Shown: positions 17,461 through 27,009 of the stretch, piece by piece
Position numbering within the stretch: position 1 is the stretch's first letter
How the letters are laid out: every line of letters starts with the position of its first letter
Assembly (NCBI GenBank): GCA_963169235.1
Contig: CAUJCX010000024.1
Coordinates: 1-64,000, forward strand
Reading direction: 5' to 3'
Source of the DNA: Actinomycetota bacterium
GTDB lineage: Bacteria > Actinomycetota > Thermoleophilia > Miltoncostaeales > Miltoncostaeaceae
DNA length: 64,000 nt
Notes under the pieces: generated by a model
Database searches by the model: none
Told to the model about the DNA's origin: nothing
Seen by the model: the letters and a program-made list of their open reading frames with translations, nothing else
Program-made: the position numbers and the translations under genes

Positions 17461-17544
17461 TGGGCGAGGGGGGACTCGAACCCCCAAGCTCATACGAGCA
17501 CTGGCACCTGAAGCCAGCGTGTCTACCAATTCCACCACTCGCCC
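17461..17544 (-). tRNA. tRNA-Leu (anticodon CAG)
   Basis: The minus strand gives a class II tRNA of 84 bases: acceptor GGGCGAG pairs perfectly with CTCGCCC, the anticodon stem CTGGC/GCCAG encloses loop TTCAGGT with anticodon CAG for CTG codons, a long variable arm (TGCTCGTATGAGCT) is present, and the T arm is GGGGG-TTCGAGT-CCCCC. The discriminator is A; CCA is not encoded. Confidence 0.95.
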
Positions 17545-17633
17545 GCGCATCCTGCTTCTCAGGACCAGGGAACCCTAGCACGGCGGGCGCGCGCGAACGT
17601 CCCAGCGCAGGGCTTGGGAAGCGCGAGGCGAAG

Positions 17634-19307
17634 ATGGATCCCGTGAACGGCCACGTCGCCACCGAGCTCGCTCTCGGCCGGTACCGCCTGGGCGGGATGC
17701 TGGGGCGCGGCGCCACGTCCAGCGTGCGGCGCGCGCTCGACACGCGCACGGGCGACGAGGTGGCGGTCAAGACCATCCTGGACGATCCCGACCTGGTCGC
17801 CCGGGTCGGCCGCGAGATCCGCGCGGCGTCGCGCCTGTCGCACCCCCACATCGTGCCCCTGCTGGACTGGGGATCCGACCCCGACTGCGTGCGACTGGTG
17901 TGGGAGCTCATCGACGGTCCTTCCCTGCGGGCGTTGCAGCTGGACGGCGGCGTGGACGAGGCATATGCCGTGGAGATCATGGCGGACGTACTGGACGCCC
18001 TCGATCACGCGCATTCCCGGGGTGTGGTGCACCGCGACGTGAAGCCCGCCAACATCCTCATCGACGCGCACGGCGTGGCGCGCCTGGGCGACTTCGGCAT
18101 CGCCCGCGTCAGCGGCGACGCGTCGCTCACCCAGACCGGCGACGTGGTGGGCACCGTCGCGTACATGTCACCCGAGCAGGCCCAGGGCCTGGGGACCGCC
18201 GCGCCCGGCGACGTCTACTCGGCGTGCCTGGTGCTGTACGAGCTGCTGACGGGCAGCAATCCCAATCGCGCAGACGGCGCGGTGGCGTCGCTGCGCCGCA
18301 CGCTGTCCGGGGAGGTCCCCGACCTCGAGCGCCGGCGCCCCGACCTGCCGCGGAACGTGGCCCGGCTGGTGATGGACGGCCTCGACCCCGTCGCCGACGC
18401 GCGGCCCCGCGCCGGGGAGCTGGCCCACGACCTGCGCCGCGCGGCCACCCGGGCGTGGCCCGCCGGCGCCGCCGTCGCGGGCGCCGTGCGACGCCACGCG
18501 TGGCTGCCGCGCGCCGCCCGGGCGGTGGCGGCGGCGACGCCCACGGCGGTCGCACTGGTCGCCTGGACCGACCTCTCCCCGGCCACCGTGGCCGCCGCGG
18601 CCGCCGCGGCCGCCGCCTGCTTCGCGTTCGCGCCCCTCCTGGCCGTGCTGCTGGCGCTCGCCGCGGGCCTCACCCTGCTGGGGCGGTACGCGCCCGGAAT
18701 CGCCCTCGCGCTGGCGCTCCCGGCCGTGGCGGTGGCGCTGGCGGGCCGCCGCAGCCCGTGGCTGGCGCTCAGCGCCGCCGCGTGGCCCCTCGCGTTCGCC
18801 GCCGGACTGGGACCCCTGGCGGCCGCGACGACGGGCATCGCGCCCCGCTGGACGCAGCGCGCCGGCCTGGCGCTGGTGGGCGTGGCCTCCACCGTCGCCT
18901 GGCAGCTTCTGGACGCCGGCCACGGCGTGCTGTTACACGCCAACCTGGCGGTGCCGGGGATCGACGCGGTGGCCCACCGCGGCAACCCGGTCTCCGCCGT
19001 CGCCACCGTGATCGAGCCCCTGTCCGGCGCCCCCTGGGTGGCCGCCCAGGGGGCCGTGCTGGTCGCGGCCGCCGTCGCGGCGGGCGCGCTGGGTGCGCGC
19101 CGCGGATCGCCCCGCGTCGTGGCCGCCGCCGCGTGGATCGCCGCGGTCACGGCGGGCGTCGTCGCCACCGCCCCCGACCCGCGCGCCGCCGGCGCCGGAT
19201 GCATCGCGTCCGGGGCCGTGCTGATGGTGTGGACGCTCCGTCCCTGGCGGTTACTCGTCCGCCAGGGTGCGCCTGCCGCGTCCGCTACTGTCCCCACCAG
19301 CCCATGA
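17634..19307 (+). CDS. polytopic Ser/Thr protein kinase
   Basis: A 557-residue protein with a Hanks-type kinase domain at residues about 17-275: Gly loop GRGATSSV, K46 (VAVKTI), HRDVKPANIL with D135, DFG, and the activation segment ending in YMSPEQAQG. All catalytic residues are present. Instead of the usual single helix and sensor domain, residues about 290-540 are nearly all hydrophobic and form about eight membrane helices. It is the first gene of the cell-envelope signalling operon and overlaps fhaA by ATGA. It may sense a membrane-embedded ligand such as a lipid-linked precursor, which is an inference. ATG at 17634 has GAGG 7 bases upstream. Confidence 0.85.
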   Translation: MDPVNGHVATELALGRYRLGGMLGRGATSSVRRALDTRTGDEVAVKTILDDPDLVARVGREIRAASRLSHPHIVPLLDWGSDPDCVRLVWELIDGPSLRALQLDGGVDEAYAVEIMADVLDALDHAHSRGVVHRDVKPANILIDAHGVARLGDFGIARVSGDASLTQTGDVVGTVAYMSPEQAQGLGTAAPGDVYSACLVLYELLTGSNPNRADGAVASLRRTLSGEVPDLERRRPDLPRNVARLVMDGLDPVADARPRAGELAHDLRRAATRAWPAGAAVAGAVRRHAWLPRAARAVAAATPTAVALVAWTDLSPATVAAAAAAAAACFAFAPLLAVLLALAAGLTLLGRYAPGIALALALPAVAVALAGRRSPWLALSAAAWPLAFAAGLGPLAAATTGIAPRWTQRAGLALVGVASTVAWQLLDAGHGVLLHANLAVPGIDAVAHRGNPVSAVATVIEPLSGAPWVAAQGAVLVAAAVAAGALGARRGSPRVVAAAAWIAAVTAGVVATAPDPRAAGAGCIASGAVLMVWTLRPWRLLVRQGAPAASATVPTSP

Positions 19308-20101
19308 GCGTATTGAGACGTATCGAGAACTCCATCGAGGCGGTGGTCGAGCGCGGCTTCCGGCGCGCGTTCCGCAGCCAGCTGCAGCCCGTCGAGCTGG
19401 CCCGCAAACTCGCCCGCGAGATGGACGACCACAAGTCCGTGTCGGTGGCCAAGATCTACGTGCCCAACGAGTACACGGTGTTCCTCGCGCCCCCCGACCA
19501 CGAGGCGTTCACCAGCTACGAGGGCGCGCTGACGGCCGAGCTGGCGGCGTACCTGGAGGCCCACGCGCGCGGAAGCGGCTACTCGCTGATCACCGCGCCC
19601 ACCGTCGCGCTGGAGCGCGACGACGACCTGCGCGCGGGCGAGTTCGGCATCGGTTGCCGCATGGCCGACGTGCCCGAGGGCACCGCCCCCGCCGCTGCAC
19701 CCGAGCCCGAGGCGGCGGCCCCGGCGCCCGCGCTCGCCGCGGCCCCGGTGCGCAACGCCGCGATGGCGGGGGTCAGCGGCACCCAGGTCATCTCGGCCGC
19801 CGACGCGCAGTCCGCGATGAACGCCGGCGCCTTGGTGCTGGTGATGAACGGCGTCCGCACCACCATGGACAAGCGCGTGCTCACCATGGGACGCAGCCGC
19901 GACCGCGACCTGGTGATCCCCGATCCCAACGTCAGCCGCAGCCACTGCGAGATCCGCCACGTGGGCTACGACTACTTCATCATCGACCTCGACTCGACCA
20001 ACGGCGTCGAGGTGAACGGCCACATGGTCAGCCGCCACGCGCTGGTGGACGGCGACCGCATCATGCTGGGCACCACCGAGATCCGCGTGGAGCTGTCGTG
20101 A
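19304..20101 (+). CDS. fhaA: FHA-domain protein with DUF3662 (FhaA-like)
   Basis: A 265-residue cytoplasmic protein. The N-terminal DUF3662 domain (residues 1-125) begins RRIENSIEAVVERGFRRAF and includes VELARKLAREMDDHK and YVPNEYTVFLAP. An Ala/Pro-rich linker leads to an FHA domain (about 185-260) with GRSRDRDL, SRSHCEIR and STNGVEVNG, which binds phosphothreonine. In mycobacteria FhaA binds phosphorylated MviN/PBP partners and couples kinase signals to septal peptidoglycan. Here it is the second gene of the cluster, starting in the stop of the kinase and ending in the start of fhaB. Confidence 0.9.
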   Translation: MSVLRRIENSIEAVVERGFRRAFRSQLQPVELARKLAREMDDHKSVSVAKIYVPNEYTVFLAPPDHEAFTSYEGALTAELAAYLEAHARGSGYSLITAPTVALERDDDLRAGEFGIGCRMADVPEGTAPAAAPEPEAAAPAPALAAAPVRNAAMAGVSGTQVISAADAQSAMNAGALVLVMNGVRTTMDKRVLTMGRSRDRDLVIPDPNVSRSHCEIRHVGYDYFIIDLDSTNGVEVNGHMVSRHALVDGDRIMLGTTEIRVELS

Positions 20102-20784
20102 CCGAGACGTCCATGCTGGTGGCCCAGCTGGTCATCGTCGCCCTGCTGTTCGGCTTCATGTGGGCCGTGGTGCGCTCGGCGTGGCGCACGCTGGCGCGCT
20201 CGACCCCCCCGTCGCTGCCGCTCACCGACCCCGTGGTGGCGTACGACACGGCGGCCCACCCCATCCTCGACCGCTCGCCCGCGGCCGTGGTGGTGGACCT
20301 GCCGGACGAGCTCCCGGCCGTGCCCCCGGCCACCCCGGGCCCGGGCCCGTACGGCGAGATCGCGCGCCTCGACATGCCCGACCGCGACTTCCTGCGCAGC
20401 GAGGACGCCACGAACGTCCCGGACGAGGCCGCGCCCGAGATCCCGGCCACCGACCGGGCCCACAGCCAGTCGACCGCCGAGGTGCTGGCCGCGGGCATCG
20501 AGCCGCGCCTCATCGTCGAGTCGGGCCCCAGCCAGTCGGGTCTCGAGCTGCCGCTGGGCGGCGGGCTCACCATCGGCCGCAGCGAGTCGAACGACCTGCA
20601 CCTGGACGATTCGTACCTGTCGCACATGCACGCGCGCATCCTGCGGCGCGGCAGCTTCTTCTACGTGCAGGACCTGGGGTCGACCAACGGCACGTTCCTC
20701 AACGGGCAGCGCGTGGAACACGCCCAGCTGCGGGTGCGCGACACCCTGCGCATGGGCGAGACGACGCTGCGGTATGAGGAGTAG
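20098..20784 (+). CDS. fhaB: membrane-anchored FHA protein (FhaB/FipA-like)
   Basis: A 228-residue protein with one N-terminal membrane helix (MLVAQLVIVALLFGFMWAVV), a Pro/Asp-rich linker, and a C-terminal FHA domain (about residues 148-225) with GRSESNDLHL and STNGTFLNG. The usual SRxHA element reads SHMHA. It should dock threonine-phosphorylated proteins at the membrane, as FhaB/FipA does with FtsZ and FtsQ in mycobacteria. The GTG at 20098 overlaps the fhaA stop (GTGA), and its own TAG is followed at once by the pstP ATG. Confidence 0.87.
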   Translation: MTETSMLVAQLVIVALLFGFMWAVVRSAWRTLARSTPPSLPLTDPVVAYDTAAHPILDRSPAAVVVDLPDELPAVPPATPGPGPYGEIARLDMPDRDFLRSEDATNVPDEAAPEIPATDRAHSQSTAEVLAAGIEPRLIVESGPSQSGLELPLGGGLTIGRSESNDLHLDDSYLSHMHARILRRGSFFYVQDLGSTNGTFLNGQRVEHAQLRVRDTLRMGETTLRYEE

Positions 20785-22122
20785 ATGAGCAACGACCTCC
20801 ACATCGTGGAGCTGGCCGAGCGCTCCGACACGGGCCGCGTGCGCGACCACAACGAGGATCGCAGCTTCGTGGCGGCCCACGTGGTGGCGGTGGCCGACGG
20901 CATGGGCGGGGCGCTGGCGGGCGAGGTGGCGTCGCAGATGGCGGTGGAGGCCATCGAGGGCGTCTCCAAGCCGGCCAACTCCATGGCCATCAAGGCCGCG
21001 ATCGAGAACGCCAACCGGGCCATCCGGCGCATGGCGGCGGAGGACCCCGGCAAGGCCGGCATGGGCACCACCATCACCGCCGCGACGCTCGACAAGCGCA
21101 CCGTCGACGTGGTGCACGTGGGCGACTCCCGCGCGTACCTGTGGAGCGGCGAGACGCTGACGCAGCTGACGCACGACCACTCGGTGGTGGCCGAGCTGGT
21201 GCGCCAGGGCACGCTGTCGCCCGAGGAGGCCGGCAACCACCCGCACCGCAACGTCATCACGCGGGCGCTGGGGGCCGAGTCGGAGGTCACGGTCGACACG
21301 TACAGCCACGAGGTGACCGAGGACGACATCCTGCTTCTGTGCAGCGACGGGCTGTACGGCGAGGTGACCGACGAGGAGATCGTCGCCGAGCTGACGCACG
21401 CCACGTCGATGGAGGAGGCGGCCGCGGCCCTCGTCGCACGCGCCAACGCCAACGGCGGGTCGGACAACGTCACGGTGGTGCTGGCCCGGGTGGGCGAAGG
21501 CCCGCCGACCGAGGCCACGTCGGCCACGCTGTCGTCCGACACGCAGGAGATCCCGGTCGACGCCGACGACCTGCCGCCCACGCGCGGTGCCCGGCCCGAC
21601 CGCACCACCAAGGTGATCTCCGGCGTCACGTCGGGCGGGGCCGACTCGGTGCCCACCGCCCCCATCCTCCTCGAGCGGGCCCCGGGCGTCCGGCGCCACC
21701 GGGGCGGGCTGGTCGCGGGCGTGCTGATCGCGGTCGTGGCGCTGCTGGCGGGCGGCTTCGCCTGGTTCCAGGGCCGCAGCTACTCGCTGGAGGTCAGCGA
21801 GGGCGACACGGTGTGGGTGCGGCGCGGCGTCTCGCTGGGCCCGCTCGACACCAGCCGCGACTGGGAGGACACGGGCGTGGCCGCCAGCCCGGGCCTGGCG
21901 CTGGGCGGCATCGGCGGGCTGGGCGAGACGGTGCTGCGCGCCACGCGCATCGTGTGGAACCAGGGCCTTCCCGATGTCACGGTGCCGCAGGCACAGGTGC
22001 CCGACGCGAACGTGCCCGGGGTAGGACCGCTGACCGAGGGCCGCACGACGCCGTCGACCACGACGGCACCGCAGGCGCCCACGTCCACCACGCCCGCCCC
22101 CGCCACCACGACCCCGGGCTGA
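20785..22122 (+). CDS. pstP: PP2C-type Ser/Thr phosphatase
   Basis: A 445-residue protein. The catalytic PPM domain (residues about 5-240) contains DTGRVRDHNEDR, VADGMGG, GTTITAA, VHVGDSRAYL, CSDGLYG and SDNVTVVL, which together hold the metal-binding aspartates. One membrane helix (GLVAGVLIAVVALLAGGFAWF, near residue 315) leads to an extracellular region and a Thr/Pro tail. It removes phosphate from PknB-type kinases and their targets. There is no intergenic space after fhaB; GAGGAG just before the ATG serves as ribosome site. Confidence 0.93.
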   Translation: MSNDLHIVELAERSDTGRVRDHNEDRSFVAAHVVAVADGMGGALAGEVASQMAVEAIEGVSKPANSMAIKAAIENANRAIRRMAAEDPGKAGMGTTITAATLDKRTVDVVHVGDSRAYLWSGETLTQLTHDHSVVAELVRQGTLSPEEAGNHPHRNVITRALGAESEVTVDTYSHEVTEDDILLLCSDGLYGEVTDEEIVAELTHATSMEEAAAALVARANANGGSDNVTVVLARVGEGPPTEATSATLSSDTQEIPVDADDLPPTRGARPDRTTKVISGVTSGGADSVPTAPILLERAPGVRRHRGGLVAGVLIAVVALLAGGFAWFQGRSYSLEVSEGDTVWVRRGVSLGPLDTSRDWEDTGVAASPGLALGGIGGLGETVLRATRIVWNQGLPDVTVPQAQVPDANVPGVGPLTEGRTTPSTTTAPQAPTSTTPAPATTTPG

Positions 22123-22130
22123 CGCGGCAC

Positions 22131-23471
22131 TTGCTGTCCCCGCGCACCCGTGAGACCGGGTTCCTCGTCCCCGCGGCGCTCATCGCCGCGCTGGGCGCCG
22201 CCACCGTCGCCACCGCGAAGGCCGACGCCCTGCGCTACGGCCCCGTCGCGATGGTCGGCGCGGGCATCGCGCTGTTCGTGGTGATGCACCTGGTGCTGCG
22301 GCTGCGCGCGCCCATGGCCGACCCCTATCTGCTGCCCACGGTGGCCGTGCTGACGGCCGTCGGGATGGTGACGCTGTACCGCATCAACCCGACGCTGGCG
22401 CGCGATCAGATGGTGTGGCTGGGCGTCGGCGCGGCGGTGTTCTGCGGGGTGCTCCTGCTGATGCCCGATCACCGCGCGCTCGAGCGCTACCGGTATCTCA
22501 TCGGCATCACCGCCGTGCTCCTGCTGGTCGCCACCGCGGCGTTCGGCACCGAGATCTACGGCGCCAAGCTGTGGATCCGCTTGCCCGGCGGGCAGACGGT
22601 GCAGCCGGGCGAGATCGTCAAGGTGCTGATGGTGATCTTCCTGGCCGGGTACATGCGCGACAAGCGGGAGCTGCTGGCCGTCCCCACCCGGCGGGTGCTG
22701 GGCATCCCCACCCCGCCGCTGGCGGTGCTGGCGCCGATGCTGGCCGTGCTGGGCATGGCGCTGGCGCTGGTGGTGCTGCTGAACGACTTCGGCACCGCGC
22801 TTTTGTTCTTCGGCATCTTCCTGGCCATGATCTACGTGGCCACCGGCCGCGCGGCGTACGCCGGGGTGGGCGTGGCGCTGTTCCTGGCGGGCTCGCTGGC
22901 CGTGTGGATGCTGGTGCCGCGCATCCAGGACCGCGTCGACTCGTGGCTGCATCCGTTCGCCGACCCCCAGGGCCGCGGGTACCAGCTGGTGCAGTCGCTG
23001 TACGCGCTCGCCGACGGCGGGGTGATCGGCAGCGGCCTGGGCAAGGGCTTCCTGGTCACCGACGGCGGCCAGACCGTCATCCCGTTCCTCGAGACCGACT
23101 TCATCTTCTCGGCCGTCGGAGCCGAGCTGGGCTTCATCGGCGCGGCCGGCATCCTGTGCCTCATCGTGGTGCTGCTGGCCCGCGGCCTCACCATCGCGGC
23201 GCGCGCCAACGACGGGTTCAGCAAGCTGCTGGCCACGGGCCTCACGGCCGTCATCGGCCTGCAGGCGTTCCTCATCGTGGGCGGCGTGGTACGCCTGGTG
23301 CCGCTGACCGGCGTCACGCTGCCGTTCCTCAGCTACGGCGGGTCCAGCGTGGTGACGAACTTCGCCATCATCGCGATCCTGCTGGTGGTGAGCCACCGCA
23401 CCGACCGCCCGTACCGCCCCCGCGGACGCCGCAACGGCGACCACGCCCGCAGCGGGGGTGACGACGGATGA
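22131..23471 (+). CDS. rodA: SEDS glycosyltransferase (RodA/FtsW)
   Basis: A polytopic protein of about 446 residues that polymerises lipid II into glycan strands with a partner transpeptidase. SEDS landmarks are IRLPGGQTVQPGEIVKVLMV, LLNDFGTALLFFGIFLAM, the extracellular QSLYALADGGVIGSGLGKG, IPFLETDFIFSAVGAELGF and PFLSYGGSSVVTN. The Asp in LETDFIF is the catalytic position in this family. The start is uncertain: TTG at 22131 is a standard codon, but the frame also allows CTG at 22119, which would overlap the pstP stop as CTGA. The stop overlaps pbpA by ATGA, pairing the polymerase with its transpeptidase. Confidence 0.9.
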   Translation: MLSPRTRETGFLVPAALIAALGAATVATAKADALRYGPVAMVGAGIALFVVMHLVLRLRAPMADPYLLPTVAVLTAVGMVTLYRINPTLARDQMVWLGVGAAVFCGVLLLMPDHRALERYRYLIGITAVLLLVATAAFGTEIYGAKLWIRLPGGQTVQPGEIVKVLMVIFLAGYMRDKRELLAVPTRRVLGIPTPPLAVLAPMLAVLGMALALVVLLNDFGTALLFFGIFLAMIYVATGRAAYAGVGVALFLAGSLAVWMLVPRIQDRVDSWLHPFADPQGRGYQLVQSLYALADGGVIGSGLGKGFLVTDGGQTVIPFLETDFIFSAVGAELGFIGAAGILCLIVVLLARGLTIAARANDGFSKLLATGLTAVIGLQAFLIVGGVVRLVPLTGVTLPFLSYGGSSVVTNFAIIAILLVVSHRTDRPYRPRGRRNGDHARSGGDDG

Positions 23472-24913
23472 ACACGTCGATCCGCCGCCTGTTCGCGGTG
23501 CTCGCCTGCGGCTTCCTGCTGCTGGGCCTGCTGCTGGGCTACTGGCAGGTGGTGGCCGCCGGTGACCTGGCCGACCGCACCGACAACCGGCAGGCGCAAC
23601 GCCGCGACCAGACCGTCGACCGCGGGCGCATCATCACCGCCGACCGCATCGTGGTGGCCCGCAGCGTGCCGCGGGTCATCCGGGGGCAGACGACGTACGT
23701 GCGCGGCTACCCGCAGGGCACGCTGGCGCCCCACGTCGTCGGCTACGCCAGCCCGCAGGTGGGATCCACGGGCCTGGAGGCCCAGTACAACTCGTACCTG
23801 CGGGGAAGCTACGGCGCGGAGCCGCTGCTGGTGCGGTTGCGGCTGCGCACCGCCCACGGCGCCGACATCCACCTCACCATCGACCAGCGGGTGCAGGAGG
23901 TGGCCGACCAGCAGCTCCTGGGGCGCAAGGGCGCCGTCGTGGCCATCGACCCGAAGACCGGGGCGATCCTGGCGATGGCCTCGTCGCCGGGCTATGACCT
24001 GGCCAAGGTGTCCGACCCCAAGGCGTTCGCGCAGATCCGCACGGCCCCCGACTCGCCCCTGTACAACCGCGCGACGCAGGGCCGCTACCCGCCCGGCTCC
24101 ACGTTCAAGCTGGTGACGCTGGTGGCGGCGCTCGAGTCCGACCTGGGGTACTCGTCGCAGACGCGCTTCGACGACACCGGCACGCTGCGCACCAACGGGC
24201 CGCCCATCCGCAACTTCGGCGGCCACGTGTACGGCGACCACGACCTGACCCAGGCGCTCACCAACTCGGTGAACACCACGTTCGCCCGCATCGGGCTGAA
24301 CCTGGGCGCCAACCGCATGGGCGAGCAGATGGAGGCGTTCGGCTTCGGCCGCAAGCCCGGCATCGACCTGCCGGGCAACGAGGTGCTGGCCTCCGGGCGC
24401 TACCAGGGCGGCAAGCTGCTTCCCAACATCGCCGGCGACGCCGACCTCGCCCGCATCGCCATCGGCCAGGAGAAGCTGAGCGTCACGCCGCTCGAGATGG
24501 CGATGGTGGCGGCGACGATCGCCAACGGCTGCACCCAGATGCGCCCGTACCTCGTCACCAACGCCGTCGACCGCAGTGGATCGGACGTGTTCGAGCAGTC
24601 CCCCAGCCAGGTGCGCCAGGTGTGCTCCGCCGACACCGCCCGCATCGTCACGGACATGATGGGTAACGTGGTGCGTGAGGGCACCGGCACCCAGGCGGCC
24701 CTTCAGGGACTGGACGTCGCGGGCAAGACCGGCACCGCCGAGACCGGCGACGGCGGTCTCAACGATGCATGGTTCGTAGGGTTCGCACCGAAGGACGATC
24801 CCAAGGTCGCGATCGCCGTGGTGGTGGAGGGCACGCCCGACACGGGCGGCGTGGCGGCGGCGCCCATCGCGCGTGAGGTGATGAAGAAGGCCATCGAGAG
24901 GAGCGGGGGATGA
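23468..24913 (+). CDS. pbpA: class B penicillin-binding protein (PbpA)
   Basis: A 481-residue peptidoglycan transpeptidase. An N-terminal membrane helix (LFAVLACGFLLLGLLLGYWQV) is followed by a short pedestal domain and the transpeptidase domain with S211-TFK214 (active-site SxxK), S267-VN (SxN) and K420-TGT (KTGT). The length matches mycobacterial PbpA. It acts in the periplasm-like space with the SEDS polymerase encoded immediately upstream; the ATGA overlap ensures coupled synthesis. It is also followed by pknB through an ATGA overlap. No PASTA domain is on this protein. Confidence 0.94.
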   Translation: MNTSIRRLFAVLACGFLLLGLLLGYWQVVAAGDLADRTDNRQAQRRDQTVDRGRIITADRIVVARSVPRVIRGQTTYVRGYPQGTLAPHVVGYASPQVGSTGLEAQYNSYLRGSYGAEPLLVRLRLRTAHGADIHLTIDQRVQEVADQQLLGRKGAVVAIDPKTGAILAMASSPGYDLAKVSDPKAFAQIRTAPDSPLYNRATQGRYPPGSTFKLVTLVAALESDLGYSSQTRFDDTGTLRTNGPPIRNFGGHVYGDHDLTQALTNSVNTTFARIGLNLGANRMGEQMEAFGFGRKPGIDLPGNEVLASGRYQGGKLLPNIAGDADLARIAIGQEKLSVTPLEMAMVAATIANGCTQMRPYLVTNAVDRSGSDVFEQSPSQVRQVCSADTARIVTDMMGNVVREGTGTQAALQGLDVAGKTGTAETGDGGLNDAWFVGFAPKDDPKVAIAVVVEGTPDTGGVAAAPIAREVMKKAIERSGG

Positions 24914-27009
24914 GCGGTATCCAGAGCGGCGACATCATCGCCGACCGCTACCGCATCGCCGAGCAGTTGGGCGCGGGCGGCATGGCCCAGGTGTTCCGCG
25001 CCGACGACATGGACCTGGGGCGCAGCGTCGCCATCAAGGTGCTGGCGTCCCGCTATGCGCGCGACCAGCAGTTCGTCGACCGCTTCCGCCGCGAGGCGTC
25101 GTCGGCGGCCAAGCTGAACCACCCCAACATCGTGCAGGTGTTCGACCGCGGCGAGGCCAAGGGCACGTACTACATCGTGATGGAGTACCTGCCGGGCCCC
25201 GACCTCAAGGACATCATCCGCCGCCGGGGCGCCATCGGCGCCGACGAGACCATCGAGGCCGGCCTCCAGATCCTGTCGGCGCTCGCCGTGGCCCACCGCA
25301 ACCACGTGGTGCACCGCGACATCAAGCCGCAGAACGTCATCATGGCCGACGACGGCCTGTTGAAGGTGACCGACTTCGGCATCGCGCAGGCCGGGACGGA
25401 GGCCGAGCTGACCGAGGCCGGCTCGGTGATCGGCACCGCGCAGTACCTGTCGCCCGAGCAGGCCCAGGGCGGCGACGTGACGGGCTCGAGCGACTGCTAC
25501 TCGGTGGGCATCGTGCTGTACGAGATGCTGACCGGGCGCGTGCCGTTCGACGGCGAGCGCCCCGTGACGGTGGCCATGAAGCAGGTGCACGAGCCCCCCG
25601 TGCCCCCGTCGGTGTTCGAGCCCTCCGTACCGCCCGCGCTCGAGAAGGTGGTGCTGAAGGCCATGGCCAAGCGCCCGTCCGACCGGTACGCGTCGGCCGA
25701 GGACTTCAGCGCCGCCCTGATGGCGGTGCGCGCCGAGCTTGACTCCGACGACGGCACCGCGGTGATGGGTGCCGCGCGCGACGACGCCACGCGCGTCATG
25801 ACGCCCGTCGGCGGACCGGCCGAGGGCTCCACCCGCGTGATGCCCGCAGCCGGCGGTGCCGGGGCCGGGGCCGGCGACGCGCGCGCCCGCCGCGTGGAGC
25901 CACCACCTCCCGAGAACGCGCCCCCGCGCCCCATGTGGCCGTACCTGGTGGCGCTGGCCGTGCTGCTGCTGGTGGCGGGCGTCGCGTACCTGATGCTGAG
26001 CGGCGGCGGCAAGGGCGACACCACCATGGTCACCGTGCCGTCCGGCCTCGTGGGCCTGTCCGAGCAGGACGCCACCACGCAGCTGATCGCGGCCAAGCTG
26101 AAGCCCGAAAGCGAGCGGGTCGCCGACCCCAAGATCCCCGTCGACCAGGTGATCTCGGTCGATCCGGCCGAGGGCAGCAAGGTGGCCGAGGGCGGCAAGG
26201 TGGTGCTGACCGTCAGTTCCGGCCCGGCCAACACGTCGGTGCCGGACGTGGTGACGATGAAGCAGGCCGACGCCGTCGCGGCCATCAAGCGCGCCAACCT
26301 GGTGCCCAAGGTGCAGAAGAAGTTCAGCGCCGACGTCGACAAGGGCGTGGTGATCTCGCAGAACCCCACGTCGGGCGCGCAGGCGGCGGAGGGCGACACC
26401 GTCACGATCGTCGTCAGCGACGGCACCGAGCCCATCAAGGTGCCCAACGTGCGGGCCAAGAGCCTCGACACCGCGCTCAGCATGCTGCGGGCGGAGGGCC
26501 TGGAGGGCAACCCGGTGGAGGTCACCAGCGAGCAGCCCAAGGGCATGGTGCTGCGGCAGGACCCGGCACCCGGCACCGAGGTGCAGAAGGGCGCCACGGT
26601 GCGCCTGGAGGTGGCCGCGGGCCCGCAGCTGACGTCGGTGCCGTCGGTGGTCGGCAGCACGCGCGAGAAGGCGCAGTCGGTGCTGGAGGGCTCCGGGTTC
26701 GACGTGTCGGTGCAGAACGAGGCCAGCAGCACGGTGCCCAGCGGATCGGTGATCCGCCAGGACCCTGGCCCCAACGCAGAGGTGAACGGCGGCTCCACCA
26801 TCACCATCTGGGTGAGCGACGGACCGGCGGCGGAGCCCACCACGCCGGTGCCCGCCCCGGCCCCCGCGCCGGGCGCCACCACCCCCGCGCCCGGGCCCGC
26901 GCCGGCGACGCCCGACAACAACACGCCCGTGCCGGCGCCCGGGCCCACGGGCCAGAACCCGGGCCACGGCGGCACGCCCCCCGGTCAGGCGAAGAAGGGC
27001 AACGGATGA
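24910..27009 (+). CDS. pknB: PASTA-domain Ser/Thr kinase
   Basis: A 699-residue membrane receptor kinase. The kinase domain (about 14-275) has Gly loop GAGGMAQV, K43, HRDIKPQNVI, DFGIA and YLSPEQAQG. A Pro-rich juxtamembrane part leads to one helix (WPYLVALAVLLLVAGVAYLML) near residue 340, then four PASTA repeats (about 375-645) that bind muropeptides or lipid II, and an unusually long Ala/Pro/Gly tail of about 55 residues outside the cell. It should phosphorylate FHA-docked and envelope proteins and be reversed by PstP. ATGA overlaps join it to pbpA and ddl. Confidence 0.95.
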   Translation: MSGIQSGDIIADRYRIAEQLGAGGMAQVFRADDMDLGRSVAIKVLASRYARDQQFVDRFRREASSAAKLNHPNIVQVFDRGEAKGTYYIVMEYLPGPDLKDIIRRRGAIGADETIEAGLQILSALAVAHRNHVVHRDIKPQNVIMADDGLLKVTDFGIAQAGTEAELTEAGSVIGTAQYLSPEQAQGGDVTGSSDCYSVGIVLYEMLTGRVPFDGERPVTVAMKQVHEPPVPPSVFEPSVPPALEKVVLKAMAKRPSDRYASAEDFSAALMAVRAELDSDDGTAVMGAARDDATRVMTPVGGPAEGSTRVMPAAGGAGAGAGDARARRVEPPPPENAPPRPMWPYLVALAVLLLVAGVAYLMLSGGGKGDTTMVTVPSGLVGLSEQDATTQLIAAKLKPESERVADPKIPVDQVISVDPAEGSKVAEGGKVVLTVSSGPANTSVPDVVTMKQADAVAAIKRANLVPKVQKKFSADVDKGVVISQNPTSGAQAAEGDTVTIVVSDGTEPIKVPNVRAKSLDTALSMLRAEGLEGNPVEVTSEQPKGMVLRQDPAPGTEVQKGATVRLEVAAGPQLTSVPSVVGSTREKAQSVLEGSGFDVSVQNEASSTVPSGSVIRQDPGPNAEVNGGSTITIWVSDGPAAEPTTPVPAPAPAPGATTPAPGPAPATPDNNTPVPAPGPTGQNPGHGGTPPGQAKKGNG

